This document shows positions 45,539-53,183 of a DNA stretch of 64,000 nucleotides, piece after piece. Source of the stretch: Bacteroidia bacterium. Lineage in GTDB: Bacteria > Bacteroidota > Bacteroidia > Chitinophagales > Chitinophagaceae. The number at the start of each line of letters is the position of its first letter. Positions within the stretch are counted from its first letter, which is position 1. The stretch spans positions 124,001-188,000 of the forward strand of contig JAUHYD010000002.1 in the NCBI GenBank assembly GCA_030426665.1, given 5' to 3'. Position numbers and translations under genes: made by a program. The notes beneath the pieces were generated by a model. The model did no database searches. It was not told the DNA's origin and saw nothing but the letters and a program-made list of their open reading frames with translations.

Positions 45539-46043
45539 TCTGTATCATTTTTGAAAGATTCGTTTTTGCCCGCTGTATGAGCGATTCGGCAGCTTTGGGA
45601 CTTATGTCCATTATTTCGGCTACTTCTGCCTGCGATTTTCCCTCGGTTTTATTGAGTAATAGTGCGGTTTTTTGATTGGGTGGCAGGTTGTTGATGTGCC
45701 GAAACAGACCCGCAACGGCTTCCTTTTGTTCCAATTGCACCCCCGGATGGTCAAAATGACCCGGTTCAAATAGCTGTTCCCCGCTATTGACGAACAGGGA
45801 AGTCAACAACCCAAAGCGCCGCTTGCGCTTACGTGCCTTTATATAATCCAGCGACTTATTAATGGTGATGCGATATATCCAGGTAGATACGTTTGACTGG
45901 TGCCGAAAAGAGTCTAACGACTTATGTACGGCTACAAAGACATCTTGCGTGATTTCCTGAGCGTCCTCATAATTCTGGATATAGTTGAGCGCAAGGTTAA
46001 ATACCATGTCTTTGTATTCGGTATATAGTTCCTCTAAGCTCAA
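45522..46043 (-). CDS. ECF sigma factor (sigma-70 family)
   Basis: Protein of 173 residues with region 2 (YKDMVFNLALNYIQNYEDAQEITQDVFVAVHKSL, then VSTWIYRITINKSLDYIKARKRKRR) and region 4 (LPPNQKTALLLNKTEGKSQAEVAEIMDISPKAAESLIQRAKTNLSK). Regions 1 and 3 are absent, as in all ECF sigma factors. The start is TTG at 46043; no closer ATG exists. A near-consensus -7 (TATCTTTA) lies upstream at 46063-46070, so the gene may be made from a housekeeping promoter while its own target promoters lie just after it and before the YHYH gene. It is the first gene of the metal operon. Confidence 0.9.
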   Translation of the reverse strand: MSLEELYTEYKDMVFNLALNYIQNYEDAQEITQDVFVAVHKSLDSFRHQSNVSTWIYRITINKSLDYIKARKRKRRFGLLTSLFVNSGEQLFEPGHFDHPGVQLEQKEAVAGLFRHINNLPPNQKTALLLNKTEGKSQAEVAEIMDISPKAAESLIQRAKTNLSKMIQTSEGK

Positions 46044-46140
46044 TGCGCAGTCATTTACGGAGTAAAGATAGAAATATAAAGTGCGAAAGGCGGTGTCATA
46101 CTTAACCTGAGTTTGTACTGAGGTGTCATTGCTTCAGAAG

Positions 46141-46561
46141 GACCTGTCACCCTGCCTGAGTTTACACCGGGGAACCGAAGTGCCGAAACACGCTTTGTGT
46201 GTAGCCTGTCACCCCGCCTGAGTTTACACTGAGGAACCGAAGTGCCGAAACATGCTTCGTATGTAGCCTGTCACCTGGCCTGAGTTTACACTGAGGAACC
46301 GGATTGCCGAAACATGCTATGTGCGTAGCCTGTCACCCCGCTTGAGTTTACGCTGAGGAACCGAAGTGCCGAAACATGCTATGTGTGTAGCCTGTGACCC
46401 TTTCAGAGTTTACACTGAGGAACCGAAGTGCCGAAACATGCTTTGTGTGTAGCCTGTCACCCCGCCTGAGTTTACACTGAGGAACCGAAGTGCCGAAACA
46501 TGCTTTGTGTGTAGCCTGTCACCCTGACCTGAGTTTACACTGAGGAACCGAAGTGCCGAAG
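46141..46561. repeat. 62-bp tandem repeat array, seven units
   Basis: CCTGTCAC-type word at 46143, 46205, 46267, 46329, 46391, 46453 and 46515, an exact 62-bp period (the fifth copy reads CCTGTGAC). Each unit has AGTTTACACTGAGGAACCGAAGTGCCGAAACATGC-like content in slightly varying form. It lies upstream of the sigma gene. No coding sequence is supported. Confidence 0.92.
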
Positions 46562-46728
46562 GGGGACAGCGTGTGTTAGCCTTCAAATGAGTATCCCTCA
46601 ACTTGCTTGTCATGCTGACGAAAGGAAGCAACTATCACAAAGCATGAGTAGCAAATGTTTACTTAGTCGACATCAAATTTTGAGGGCTAATCTGGTCGAT
46701 TTCGTCAATCGTGAGCTTTAAAGCCCCC

Positions 46729-46827
46729 CGTGTTTGCCGTAGGTTGTCCCTACGGCAAACACAGTAGTCGGTTTCTGACCGACAAATAGTATTACTCTTG
46801 CAATTGACTGCCCAATTACCCCTCAAA
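46729..46827. repeat. Dispersed ~100-bp repeat, copy 1
   Basis: Roughly 80% identical to 47521-47619 (GTTTGCCGTAGGTTGT... to ...CTGCCCAATTACCCCTCAAA). It contains a short palindrome (TTTGCCGTAGG...CCTACGGCAAA). Same orientation as copy 2; together the pair brackets the 174-bp array. Confidence 0.7.
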
Positions 46828-46887
46828 TCCCCTGATAGGCGAAGTCTCCCCACTTCGACCAGAACGGAGGTTAGTCGCCTGTCGCGG

Positions 46888-47498
46888 TGAGTGAACAAAT
46901 TTGCTGCGCACAAACTCTTTGAAAATGACATCATGTGCTATTGCAGCAGCTAGCTCCCTTTTAGGGGTGGGGGTAGATTCGAATTTAGTAAAGAACCTCT
47001 TGTCAATGGCAGCCGCGCCGAACCGTGGCAGTGTGCGTTGGTATTATATATGTGCGTCAACCTGAGTGGACAATTTGCTGCGCACAAACTCTTTGAAAAT
47101 GACATCATGTGCTGTTGCAGCAGCTAGCTCCCCTTTAGGGGTGGGGGTAGATTCGAATTTAGTAAAGAACCTCTTATCATTGGCAGCCGTGCCGAACCGT
47201 GGCAGTATGCGTTGGCATTATATATGTGCGTCAACCTGAGTGAACAATTTGCTGCGTACAAGCACTTTAAAAATGACATTTTGTGTTGTTGCAGCAGCTA
47301 GCTCCCCTTTAGGGGTGGGGGTAGATTCGAATTTAGTAAAGAACCTCTTGTCAATGGCAGCCGCGCCGAACCGTGACAGTGTGCGTTGGCATTGTATATG
47401 TGCGTCAACTTGAGTGAACAATTTGCTGCGCACAAACTCTTTGAAAATGATATTTTGTGTTGTTGCAGCAGCTAGCTCCCCTTTAGGGGTGGGGGTAG
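46888..47498. repeat. 174-bp tandem repeat array, three full units plus a partial
   Basis: TTGCTGCG occurs at 46901, 47075, 47249 and 47423, an exact 174-bp period. Units contain GAAAATGACAT, GCAGCAGCTAGCTCCC, AGGGGTGGGGGTAG and GCCGAACCGTG. Part of the same sequence recurs around 50540-50760. No gene is seen between 46044 and 47758; this 1.7-kb stretch is repeats throughout. Confidence 0.9.
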
Positions 47499-47520
47499 TT
47501 GCAAATTAAGTTCAACTACC

Positions 47521-47619
47521 CACGTTTGCCGTAGGTTGTACCTACGTAATAATCGGCAGTCAGTTTCCGACCGACGAATGGTATTCCTCTGGCATCTGAC
47601 TGCCCAATTACCCCTCAAA
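47521..47619. repeat. Dispersed ~100-bp repeat, copy 2
   Basis: Partner of 46729-46827, lying just after the 174-bp array. Confidence 0.7.
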
Positions 47620-47758
47620 ACTGCTTCCATAGCGGAAACAAATTTGTATGATAGACACATAGCATCTTATGATAGGTCGAAAAAAGCACTATCATAAATA
47701 ACCGATTTGTCAATCTCTGGCACTATGCAGATATTCACACGCTAAAACCTCCTATCAC

Positions 47759-48571
47759 ATGAAAACAGAACAAAAAATTCAGGCCAGGAACCTGTTCTTT
47801 CAGACAGAACTCACAAAAACACAAATCGCGCAAGCACTCAATATCAGCAGACGCACACTATCGTACTGGGTCAAAGAGGGCAACTGGAACAGACTCAAAG
47901 CCTCTGCAAACCACATGCCCGCCATTCTTGCCGAAAAATGCTACCACATATTCGGCCATCTTACAGATTATTACCTTTCGGAGCGGCGGTTAACCAATCC
48001 CGTCTCCTACAAAGAGGTAGATACACTTCACAAGCTCACGCTCACTATCAAAAACTTAAAAAGTCGCGCTACCATCAACGAAAGCATGCAGACGCTCAAT
48101 TGTATGCTCGACAACATAAGGCAGCAGGATGCACCACTTGCCGAAAAGGTAGCCCCGTATGTTGAAGAGTACATTGAAAAGCGTGCGGATATCAATACCT
48201 CCGACCTCGTGCCCGATGATTTTACAGGTATCGGTGGGCGCATACCCTGGGAGCCGGAAGACAATACAGAAGCAGTTATCGACGCACGCGAAGACTTCTT
48301 CTCTGATCCTGAAACAGTTGAAACCTATAAAAAATACAATATTCCTTTCCCCGACGAAGATGAAATTAGTTCCAATCCACCCGCACCACCACGACTAACA
48401 CCTGAAGAAATAAGAGAGAAACGCAACAACGAACGCTTGCGTTTCTTGCAGGAGTTGTCATCAAAGAAAGCAATACCCAAAGACGATGTACTTCAATCAA
48501 ACCCTCACGAACTGGTTGATAGCATAGCATCTCCGCAACATTCAATGCAGCAGAAAGTGAGCAAAGAATGA
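47759..48571 (+). CDS. HTH protein resembling phage terminase small subunits
   Basis: Protein of 270 residues with an N-terminal helix-turn-helix (about residues 5-45, QARNLFFQTELTKTQIAQALNISRRTLSYWVKEGNWNRLKAS), the kind found in terminase small subunits and transposase-like proteins of Bacteroidota. The middle (60-160) is helical; the C-terminus is charged and proline-rich (SSNPPAPPRLTPEEIREKRNNERLRFLQE). No large terminase, portal or other phage gene is near. It stands alone after 1.7 kb of repeats and is followed by an AT-rich gap (48572-48729) with nothing recognisable. It may be a prophage leftover or a domesticated DNA-binding protein. Confidence 0.65.
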   Translation: MKTEQKIQARNLFFQTELTKTQIAQALNISRRTLSYWVKEGNWNRLKASANHMPAILAEKCYHIFGHLTDYYLSERRLTNPVSYKEVDTLHKLTLTIKNLKSRATINESMQTLNCMLDNIRQQDAPLAEKVAPYVEEYIEKRADINTSDLVPDDFTGIGGRIPWEPEDNTEAVIDAREDFFSDPETVETYKKYNIPFPDEDEISSNPPAPPRLTPEEIREKRNNERLRFLQELSSKKAIPKDDVLQSNPHELVDSIASPQHSMQQKVSKE

Positions 48572-48729
48572 GCAAAAATAAATTTTTATTTTGTTGTAAC
48601 TAATTGATATACAATTACTTAATGAAAATTAAGTAAAATAAAAAATTCCAAATCAAAGTGCGCAAAAAACAATCACCAGGTTGCACAAAGGACAGAAGTA
48701 GTAACCCACATCGCCGTTAATCAAACTCC

Positions 48730-49713
48730 TTAGAAGGATTTTATAGCAGCGTTCATCTCGTCTTTTGTTGCTTTTGTGAGGGTGGCATCTATGGTGATAC
48801 CATCAGTAAGTATCTGACTTGTTTTATAATAGTACCAGTTGTTTTTGTCGCGGGGAATAACCAACATGAAATTTGCGGCCGTACCCGTAGGTGCCCATCC
48901 CTTATATACGCCGGTTTGGGTCTCCCGATCGAATGATTCCTGATAAAGCACGGTGGCTACTCTTTCCGTCGAAAGCCCTGTGTAAACTACACTCCATACG
49001 TTTCCGGCAAAAGCTTCGTTGGTCAGTTTTACTTTGACGGTGATATTCTGGCCGGTGCCACTGTAATTATGCTGTCCGGCAACCCAATTGAAGGACGTGC
49101 ATGAGTCGAACATAAAGAAGCGGCTGGCAGTAAGGGAAATGCCGGCTGTAGAAACAGTAGTGGCACCCGACGCTGAGGTGCCCGTAGCCCCGCTGACATT
49201 AGCCCAAGTAACAACGTGGTCTGCTGCATAGGTATTCCCATAATAAAGTTCCCTTGCGCCTCCGGTTGGTGTGCTGTCGGCATTAAACCCTATGCCGTAT
49301 TTGTTCGGTGTCACTTCGTCTCCGTTCTGCGTACACTTAATTAAGACCTGACCTCCGCTTGTTAGCAAGTCAGAGCCGGTATTGGTTGACGTATAGTACT
49401 TCAGGATATCGCCGGCAGCATACATCTCGGTCAGCTCTATATTCACAGTGCCGGTGCTTATTTCATTGCCATCTTTGTCTTTGAAGGAATTGGGGTAAAA
49501 GCGCAAAAAAGTACCCTGTGGCCCTTGTATTTCTTTGGTGATTCCTGCTACTACCGAGAAGGACGTTGATGCAACGTGGAACTCGTCAAGAAGGGAAGAG
49601 GTATTGTTGCCAAGAATTGTGTTGTTCCCGGCGTCATAGTCGCTTTTGTTACACGACATCGTTAATAGCAAGGCTACACTGATAGTGAAAATGGAACCGA
49701 TGGCATACTTCAT
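48730..49713 (-). CDS. Putative lipoprotein of unknown function
   Basis: Protein of 327 residues with a signal sequence ending LLLTMSCNKSD; the cysteine at about residue 21 is a likely lipidation site, with a loose lipobox. The remainder looks beta-rich (GPQGTFLRFYPNSFKDKDGNEISTGTVNIELTEMY...DILKYYTSTNTGSDLLTSGGQV), reminiscent of Bacteroidota secreted proteins with an anchored beta-sandwich, but I recognise no named family. Orientation and gaps on both sides suggest a single-gene unit. Confidence 0.75.
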   Translation of the reverse strand: MKYAIGSIFTISVALLLTMSCNKSDYDAGNNTILGNNTSSLLDEFHVASTSFSVVAGITKEIQGPQGTFLRFYPNSFKDKDGNEISTGTVNIELTEMYAAGDILKYYTSTNTGSDLLTSGGQVLIKCTQNGDEVTPNKYGIGFNADSTPTGGARELYYGNTYAADHVVTWANVSGATGTSASGATTVSTAGISLTASRFFMFDSCTSFNWVAGQHNYSGTGQNITVKVKLTNEAFAGNVWSVVYTGLSTERVATVLYQESFDRETQTGVYKGWAPTGTAANFMLVIPRDKNNWYYYKTSQILTDGITIDATLTKATKDEMNAAIKSF

Positions 49714-49830
49714 AAAAATGGATTTGGGTATTAGTGTTTATAAAATAGTTTATTCAAAACAACAAAGGTTGAACGACAAATATATACAAAAGCCGGTCAA
49801 AAATTATGCCAAAAGAGGTGTGCGCCTTGG

Positions 49831-50451
49831 TTATACCTTTTGTGTATTCCGCTCCTCAATCTTCAACAGTCTAAAGAAGTCTGCTTCACTGACCTCCCGT
49901 ACACAGCCCGGGGCAAGGTCGCCGAGGGTGATGTCTTCTATAGCTGTGCGTATCAGCCGACGGCATGGATGGCCAACGGCACGTACCATATTGCGTATCT
50001 GGTGTCGCTTGCCCTCATACAGAGTCATCTGCAGCCATGAGTGGGCAATGTGTGGGTTATGTTCTAGTTGTTCGGGGAATACATCGGGCGGTGTTTCGAG
50101 TAGCTGTACTTCGCAAGGTTGCGTATGGTAGTCGCCGCCGCCCCTGACAAGGATGGTAACGCCCTCACGTAGTTGCTGTACTTTTTCGGGTGTAATTATA
50201 TTGAGTACACGTACGAGGTAGGTGCGTTTGTGAGGTGTTTTGCTCTCAAAGAGTAGTTTGGTTATTTTCTTATTGGTGGTAAGTAGCAGCAATCCCTCTG
50301 AAAGGCTATCGAGCCGACCGATATGATGTGTGCCTTTCGGGAATTCGAAATCGAGGTCACTAAGCAGGCACACATCTTCCACACTCACAAATTGTGATAC
50401 CATATTGAATGGCTTGTTGAGTACAAAATAGCGGTGTTTGGGTGGTGTCAT
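49831..50451 (-). CDS. RNA pseudouridine synthase, RsuA/RluE family
   Basis: Protein of 206 residues with the catalytic motif GRLDSLSEGLLLLT, in which the Asp is the nucleophile for uridine isomerisation. KRTYLVRV, EGKRHQIRNMVRAVGHP and LIRTAIEDITLGDLAPG follow as in RsuA/RluE-type enzymes. The N-terminal S4 domain of RsuA/RluB is missing, as in RluE (23S rRNA U2457), which is the closest guess. Cytoplasmic, single gene. A -7 element lies 10 bp before the ATG. Confidence 0.88.
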   Translation of the reverse strand: MTPPKHRYFVLNKPFNMVSQFVSVEDVCLLSDLDFEFPKGTHHIGRLDSLSEGLLLLTTNKKITKLLFESKTPHKRTYLVRVLNIITPEKVQQLREGVTILVRGGGDYHTQPCEVQLLETPPDVFPEQLEHNPHIAHSWLQMTLYEGKRHQIRNMVRAVGHPCRRLIRTAIEDITLGDLAPGCVREVSEADFFRLLKIEERNTQKV

Positions 50452-50461
50452 AGATTCTGTG

Positions 50462-50469
50462 CAAAGGTA
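50462..50469 (-). promoter_or_regulatory. -7 promoter element of the pseudouridine synthase gene
   Basis: Reads TACCTTTG on the minus strand, 10 bp before the start codon; the leader would be very short. Confidence 0.5.
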
Positions 50470-50519
50470 GGGCGATAGGAGTTATGGTTATTAGGTGCAG
50501 CGGAGGCGACACAATACTT

Positions 50520-50910
50520 CTCTATGGAAAATGCGTTTAGCCTGTCACGGTGAGTGAACAATTTGCTGCGCACAACCACTTTGAAAATGACAGAATGTAC
50601 TATCTCGGCACCACCCCAAGTCGGTAAATAAGGCGGTGCGATAGCCTGTCACCTTGAGCCGCGCCGAAAGGGTGGCAGTGTGCGTTGGCTATCGAGTGAG
50701 TGTTCAATAGCTCATCTGTCATTGGCAGCTGCGCCGAACAGTGGCAGTGTGCGCTGGGTAGTCGCTCGCAATTTTAATATCGCTCGCAATCCATATCCTT
50801 AATATCAAGGTTGGCACTTCAGTTTCACTGTGAAAACTCAGGCTCATGACGACAAATCGTAATCGACACGAGTATTACACCCCACCTCCCTCTCCTTTGG
50901 AGAGGGTCGG
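50520..50910. repeat. Degenerate repeat-rich intergenic region
   Basis: Holds fragments related to the 62-bp and 174-bp arrays (GTGAGTGAACAATTTGCTGCG near 50551, GCCGAA...GGCAGTGTGCG twice) and, at 50888-50906, a perfect CCCTCTCC-TTT-GGAGAGGG hairpin like the core of the 108-bp array, which may also terminate the peptidase gene. No gene seen. Confidence 0.6.
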
Positions 50911-50919
50911 GGAGAGGCT

Positions 50920-53079
50920 TTATTTCAGATACAAATCAAAGTAGTCTGTGATTTTCTGCATCAGGTGTACTCTGTCTTTGCCACGTACATTGTGCTCGTA
51001 GCCGGGATATACAAAGTAGTCTACCTGTACGCCCTCGCTCACACAGTTTCTGAGGAAGTTGATGCTGTGCTGCCAAACCACCACATTGTCATCGGTACCG
51101 TGGATAAGCAGTAGTTTGCCTTTGAGGTTTTTCACCTTGTTCAGCAGGTTCGATTTTTCGTAACCCTTGGGGTTGTCATTTGGTGTGTCCATGTAACGCT
51201 CGGTGTACATAACCTCATACATACTCCAGTCCATTACCGGTCCGCCGGCTACGGCACATTTAAATACATCGGGTGCCTTAAGCATGAGTGAGGTTGTCAT
51301 AAATCCACCAAAGCTCCAGCCATGTACCCCCATTCTGCCGGCATCTACATAGGGTAGCGATTTCAGGTACTCGACTCCTTTCAGTTGGTCGGCTATCTCT
51401 ACATCTCCGAGGTGACGGAAAGTAGCTTGCTCAAATTTCAGACCCCTGTTCCAGCTACCTCTACCGTCCATCGTGAATACCACATAGCCACGCTGCGCCA
51501 TGTATTCGTACCACAGGTTGCCACTTGCAGGGAATGAGTTGTGTAGCAGTTGCACATTTGGTCCGTTGTATAGATACACGATAGTCGGGTACTTTTTGTT
51601 TTTGTCGAAGTTGGTTGGGAGTATCAACTTGCCATACAGGGTGGTTACACCGTCGGCTGCTTTTAGTGTGATGTGCTTTATCTCTGGTCGGTTGTAGCCG
51701 GCAAGCGTGTTGTCCGCTTTCAGCACTTCCTGAGTCAGTGACCCGTCGGTGGCATATACGTAGGTGTTACGGGGAGTGTTGTAGGCACTGTATACGTCCA
51801 GTACATATTTTCCGTCGGGACTGCAAGTTGCTGAGTGCAAGCCGGGTTCGTTGTCTATGCGCGTCAGTTTGCCGTTATCAATGTCGACCGTATAAATGTG
51901 TTTCTCTAATGGAGATTCCTTAGAGGTTGTAATAATGAGTTTGTTGTTTTTTGCATCAATACCTTCTATATCATTCACTACCCACTTGCCGTGTGTAAGT
52001 TGGCGTATCAGTTTTCCGTCGGTGGTGTAGTGATAGAGGTGGTTGTAGCCATTGCGTTCGCTCTGCCAGATAAACTCCTCGTCATGGCCCGGTACAAAGG
52101 TGAGGGGATGTGTAGGGTGTACATATTTTGTGCTGGTTTCCTCAAACAGGGTGGCTATTTTTTCGCCGGTGGTAGCATTGTATTTGTTTAACCACAGGTG
52201 GTTTTGGTCGCGGTTGAGTATAGCTATGTATATAAACAGTTCGTCGGGGCTCCAGGTAACGGCGGTCAGGTAGTGGTCTTTGTCTCTTGTACCGGTTTTT
52301 AGCGTTACCGTTCTTTGTGTTGCTATGTTATACACCCGTAGCGTTACCTCATGCGAAGTGCCGCCAGCCATTGGGTATTTTATGAGGTCGGCATGAGCCG
52401 GTACTGTTCCCCACCTGATAATCGGATAGTCGTTGACCATGGTTTGGTCCATCCGGTAGTAGGCAAGGTAGTTGCCCTTTGGGGAGAAGAATATACCGCC
52501 ATTAATGCCAAATTCGTCCCGGTGTACCGATTGTCCGCAAATGATGTTTTTGTCGGATTCCCGGGTGACAGCTACTTTGTTTCTGTTGATGCTATTGTCT
52601 TGTATCCAGAGATTATTGTCAATGGTGTAGGCTATGTTTTTGCTTTTGTCTACTGTTATGTTGGCTGCATTTTCCGGCAACGCAGCGGTATGTGTCCATT
52701 TCCATTTATCCCGAATAAGTACGCCCGTTACTACATTCGATTTGTTTACAAAGTAGGCTTCATTGTCGTCTATCCATGTGAGTTGTGGTGCCGACTTTAC
52801 CTCAAACGGATAAGTACCCTGATTGATGGTGTAGGTTGCAGGTTTGGCTTTTGAGTAATCGGCGATTTTCCAGACCTGCTTTTTGCCTTCTTTTACTACC
52901 TGCCACAGCGCATCTGTGCCGGGCTGCCATGATGCGTTTTTTATTCGGTCGGGGGCAAGGGTGGTGTACATACCCAGGGTAGCCTCCTTTATGGTGAAGT
53001 TTTTCTTCTGTGCACGCAAGGGTGAAATAAATAGCAAGGTGGCGGCAGCCACAATATAATACCTGGAAAACTGATTCAT
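50920..53079 (-). CDS. S9 family peptidase, dipeptidyl-peptidase IV type
   Basis: Secreted serine peptidase of about 719 residues that removes X-Pro dipeptides. The start at 53079 (MNQFSRYYIVAAATLLFISPLRAQ) gives a signal peptide, and a -7 element (53100-53107) lies just upstream, which excludes the longer in-frame start. Residues about 30-480 form the beta-propeller with HRDEFGINGG and YYRMDQTM, the DPP IV Glu motif for the substrate amino group. The C-terminal alpha/beta hydrolase carries Ser589 in GWSFGG, Asp in HGTDDNVVVW and His in YPGYEHNV. With the S46 enzyme at 2167 it suggests peptide scavenging. Confidence 0.93.
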   Translation of the reverse strand: MNQFSRYYIVAAATLLFISPLRAQKKNFTIKEATLGMYTTLAPDRIKNASWQPGTDALWQVVKEGKKQVWKIADYSKAKPATYTINQGTYPFEVKSAPQLTWIDDNEAYFVNKSNVVTGVLIRDKWKWTHTAALPENAANITVDKSKNIAYTIDNNLWIQDNSINRNKVAVTRESDKNIICGQSVHRDEFGINGGIFFSPKGNYLAYYRMDQTMVNDYPIIRWGTVPAHADLIKYPMAGGTSHEVTLRVYNIATQRTVTLKTGTRDKDHYLTAVTWSPDELFIYIAILNRDQNHLWLNKYNATTGEKIATLFEETSTKYVHPTHPLTFVPGHDEEFIWQSERNGYNHLYHYTTDGKLIRQLTHGKWVVNDIEGIDAKNNKLIITTSKESPLEKHIYTVDIDNGKLTRIDNEPGLHSATCSPDGKYVLDVYSAYNTPRNTYVYATDGSLTQEVLKADNTLAGYNRPEIKHITLKAADGVTTLYGKLILPTNFDKNKKYPTIVYLYNGPNVQLLHNSFPASGNLWYEYMAQRGYVVFTMDGRGSWNRGLKFEQATFRHLGDVEIADQLKGVEYLKSLPYVDAGRMGVHGWSFGGFMTTSLMLKAPDVFKCAVAGGPVMDWSMYEVMYTERYMDTPNDNPKGYEKSNLLNKVKNLKGKLLLIHGTDDNVVVWQHSINFLRNCVSEGVQVDYFVYPGYEHNVRGKDRVHLMQKITDYFDLYLK

Positions 53080-53099
53080 GTTATTTCGTTTATCTGTAA

Positions 53100-53107
53100 C
53101 AAACATA
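53100..53107 (-). promoter_or_regulatory. -7 promoter element of the DPP IV gene
   Basis: Reads TATGTTTG on the minus strand, 20 bp before the ATG at 53079. Confidence 0.5.
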
Positions 53108-53183
53108 ATGTAAATGATATAAAAAGTCGAGTATCGTAGAATAAGTAGCAATAAACGTAATGCCGGTTTCGTAAATTAGCAAG

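Noticed and set aside
46410-47660. Short minus-strand open frames in the 62- and 174-bp arrays
   Set aside because: They follow the repeat units, have no family resemblance and no signal or domain features.
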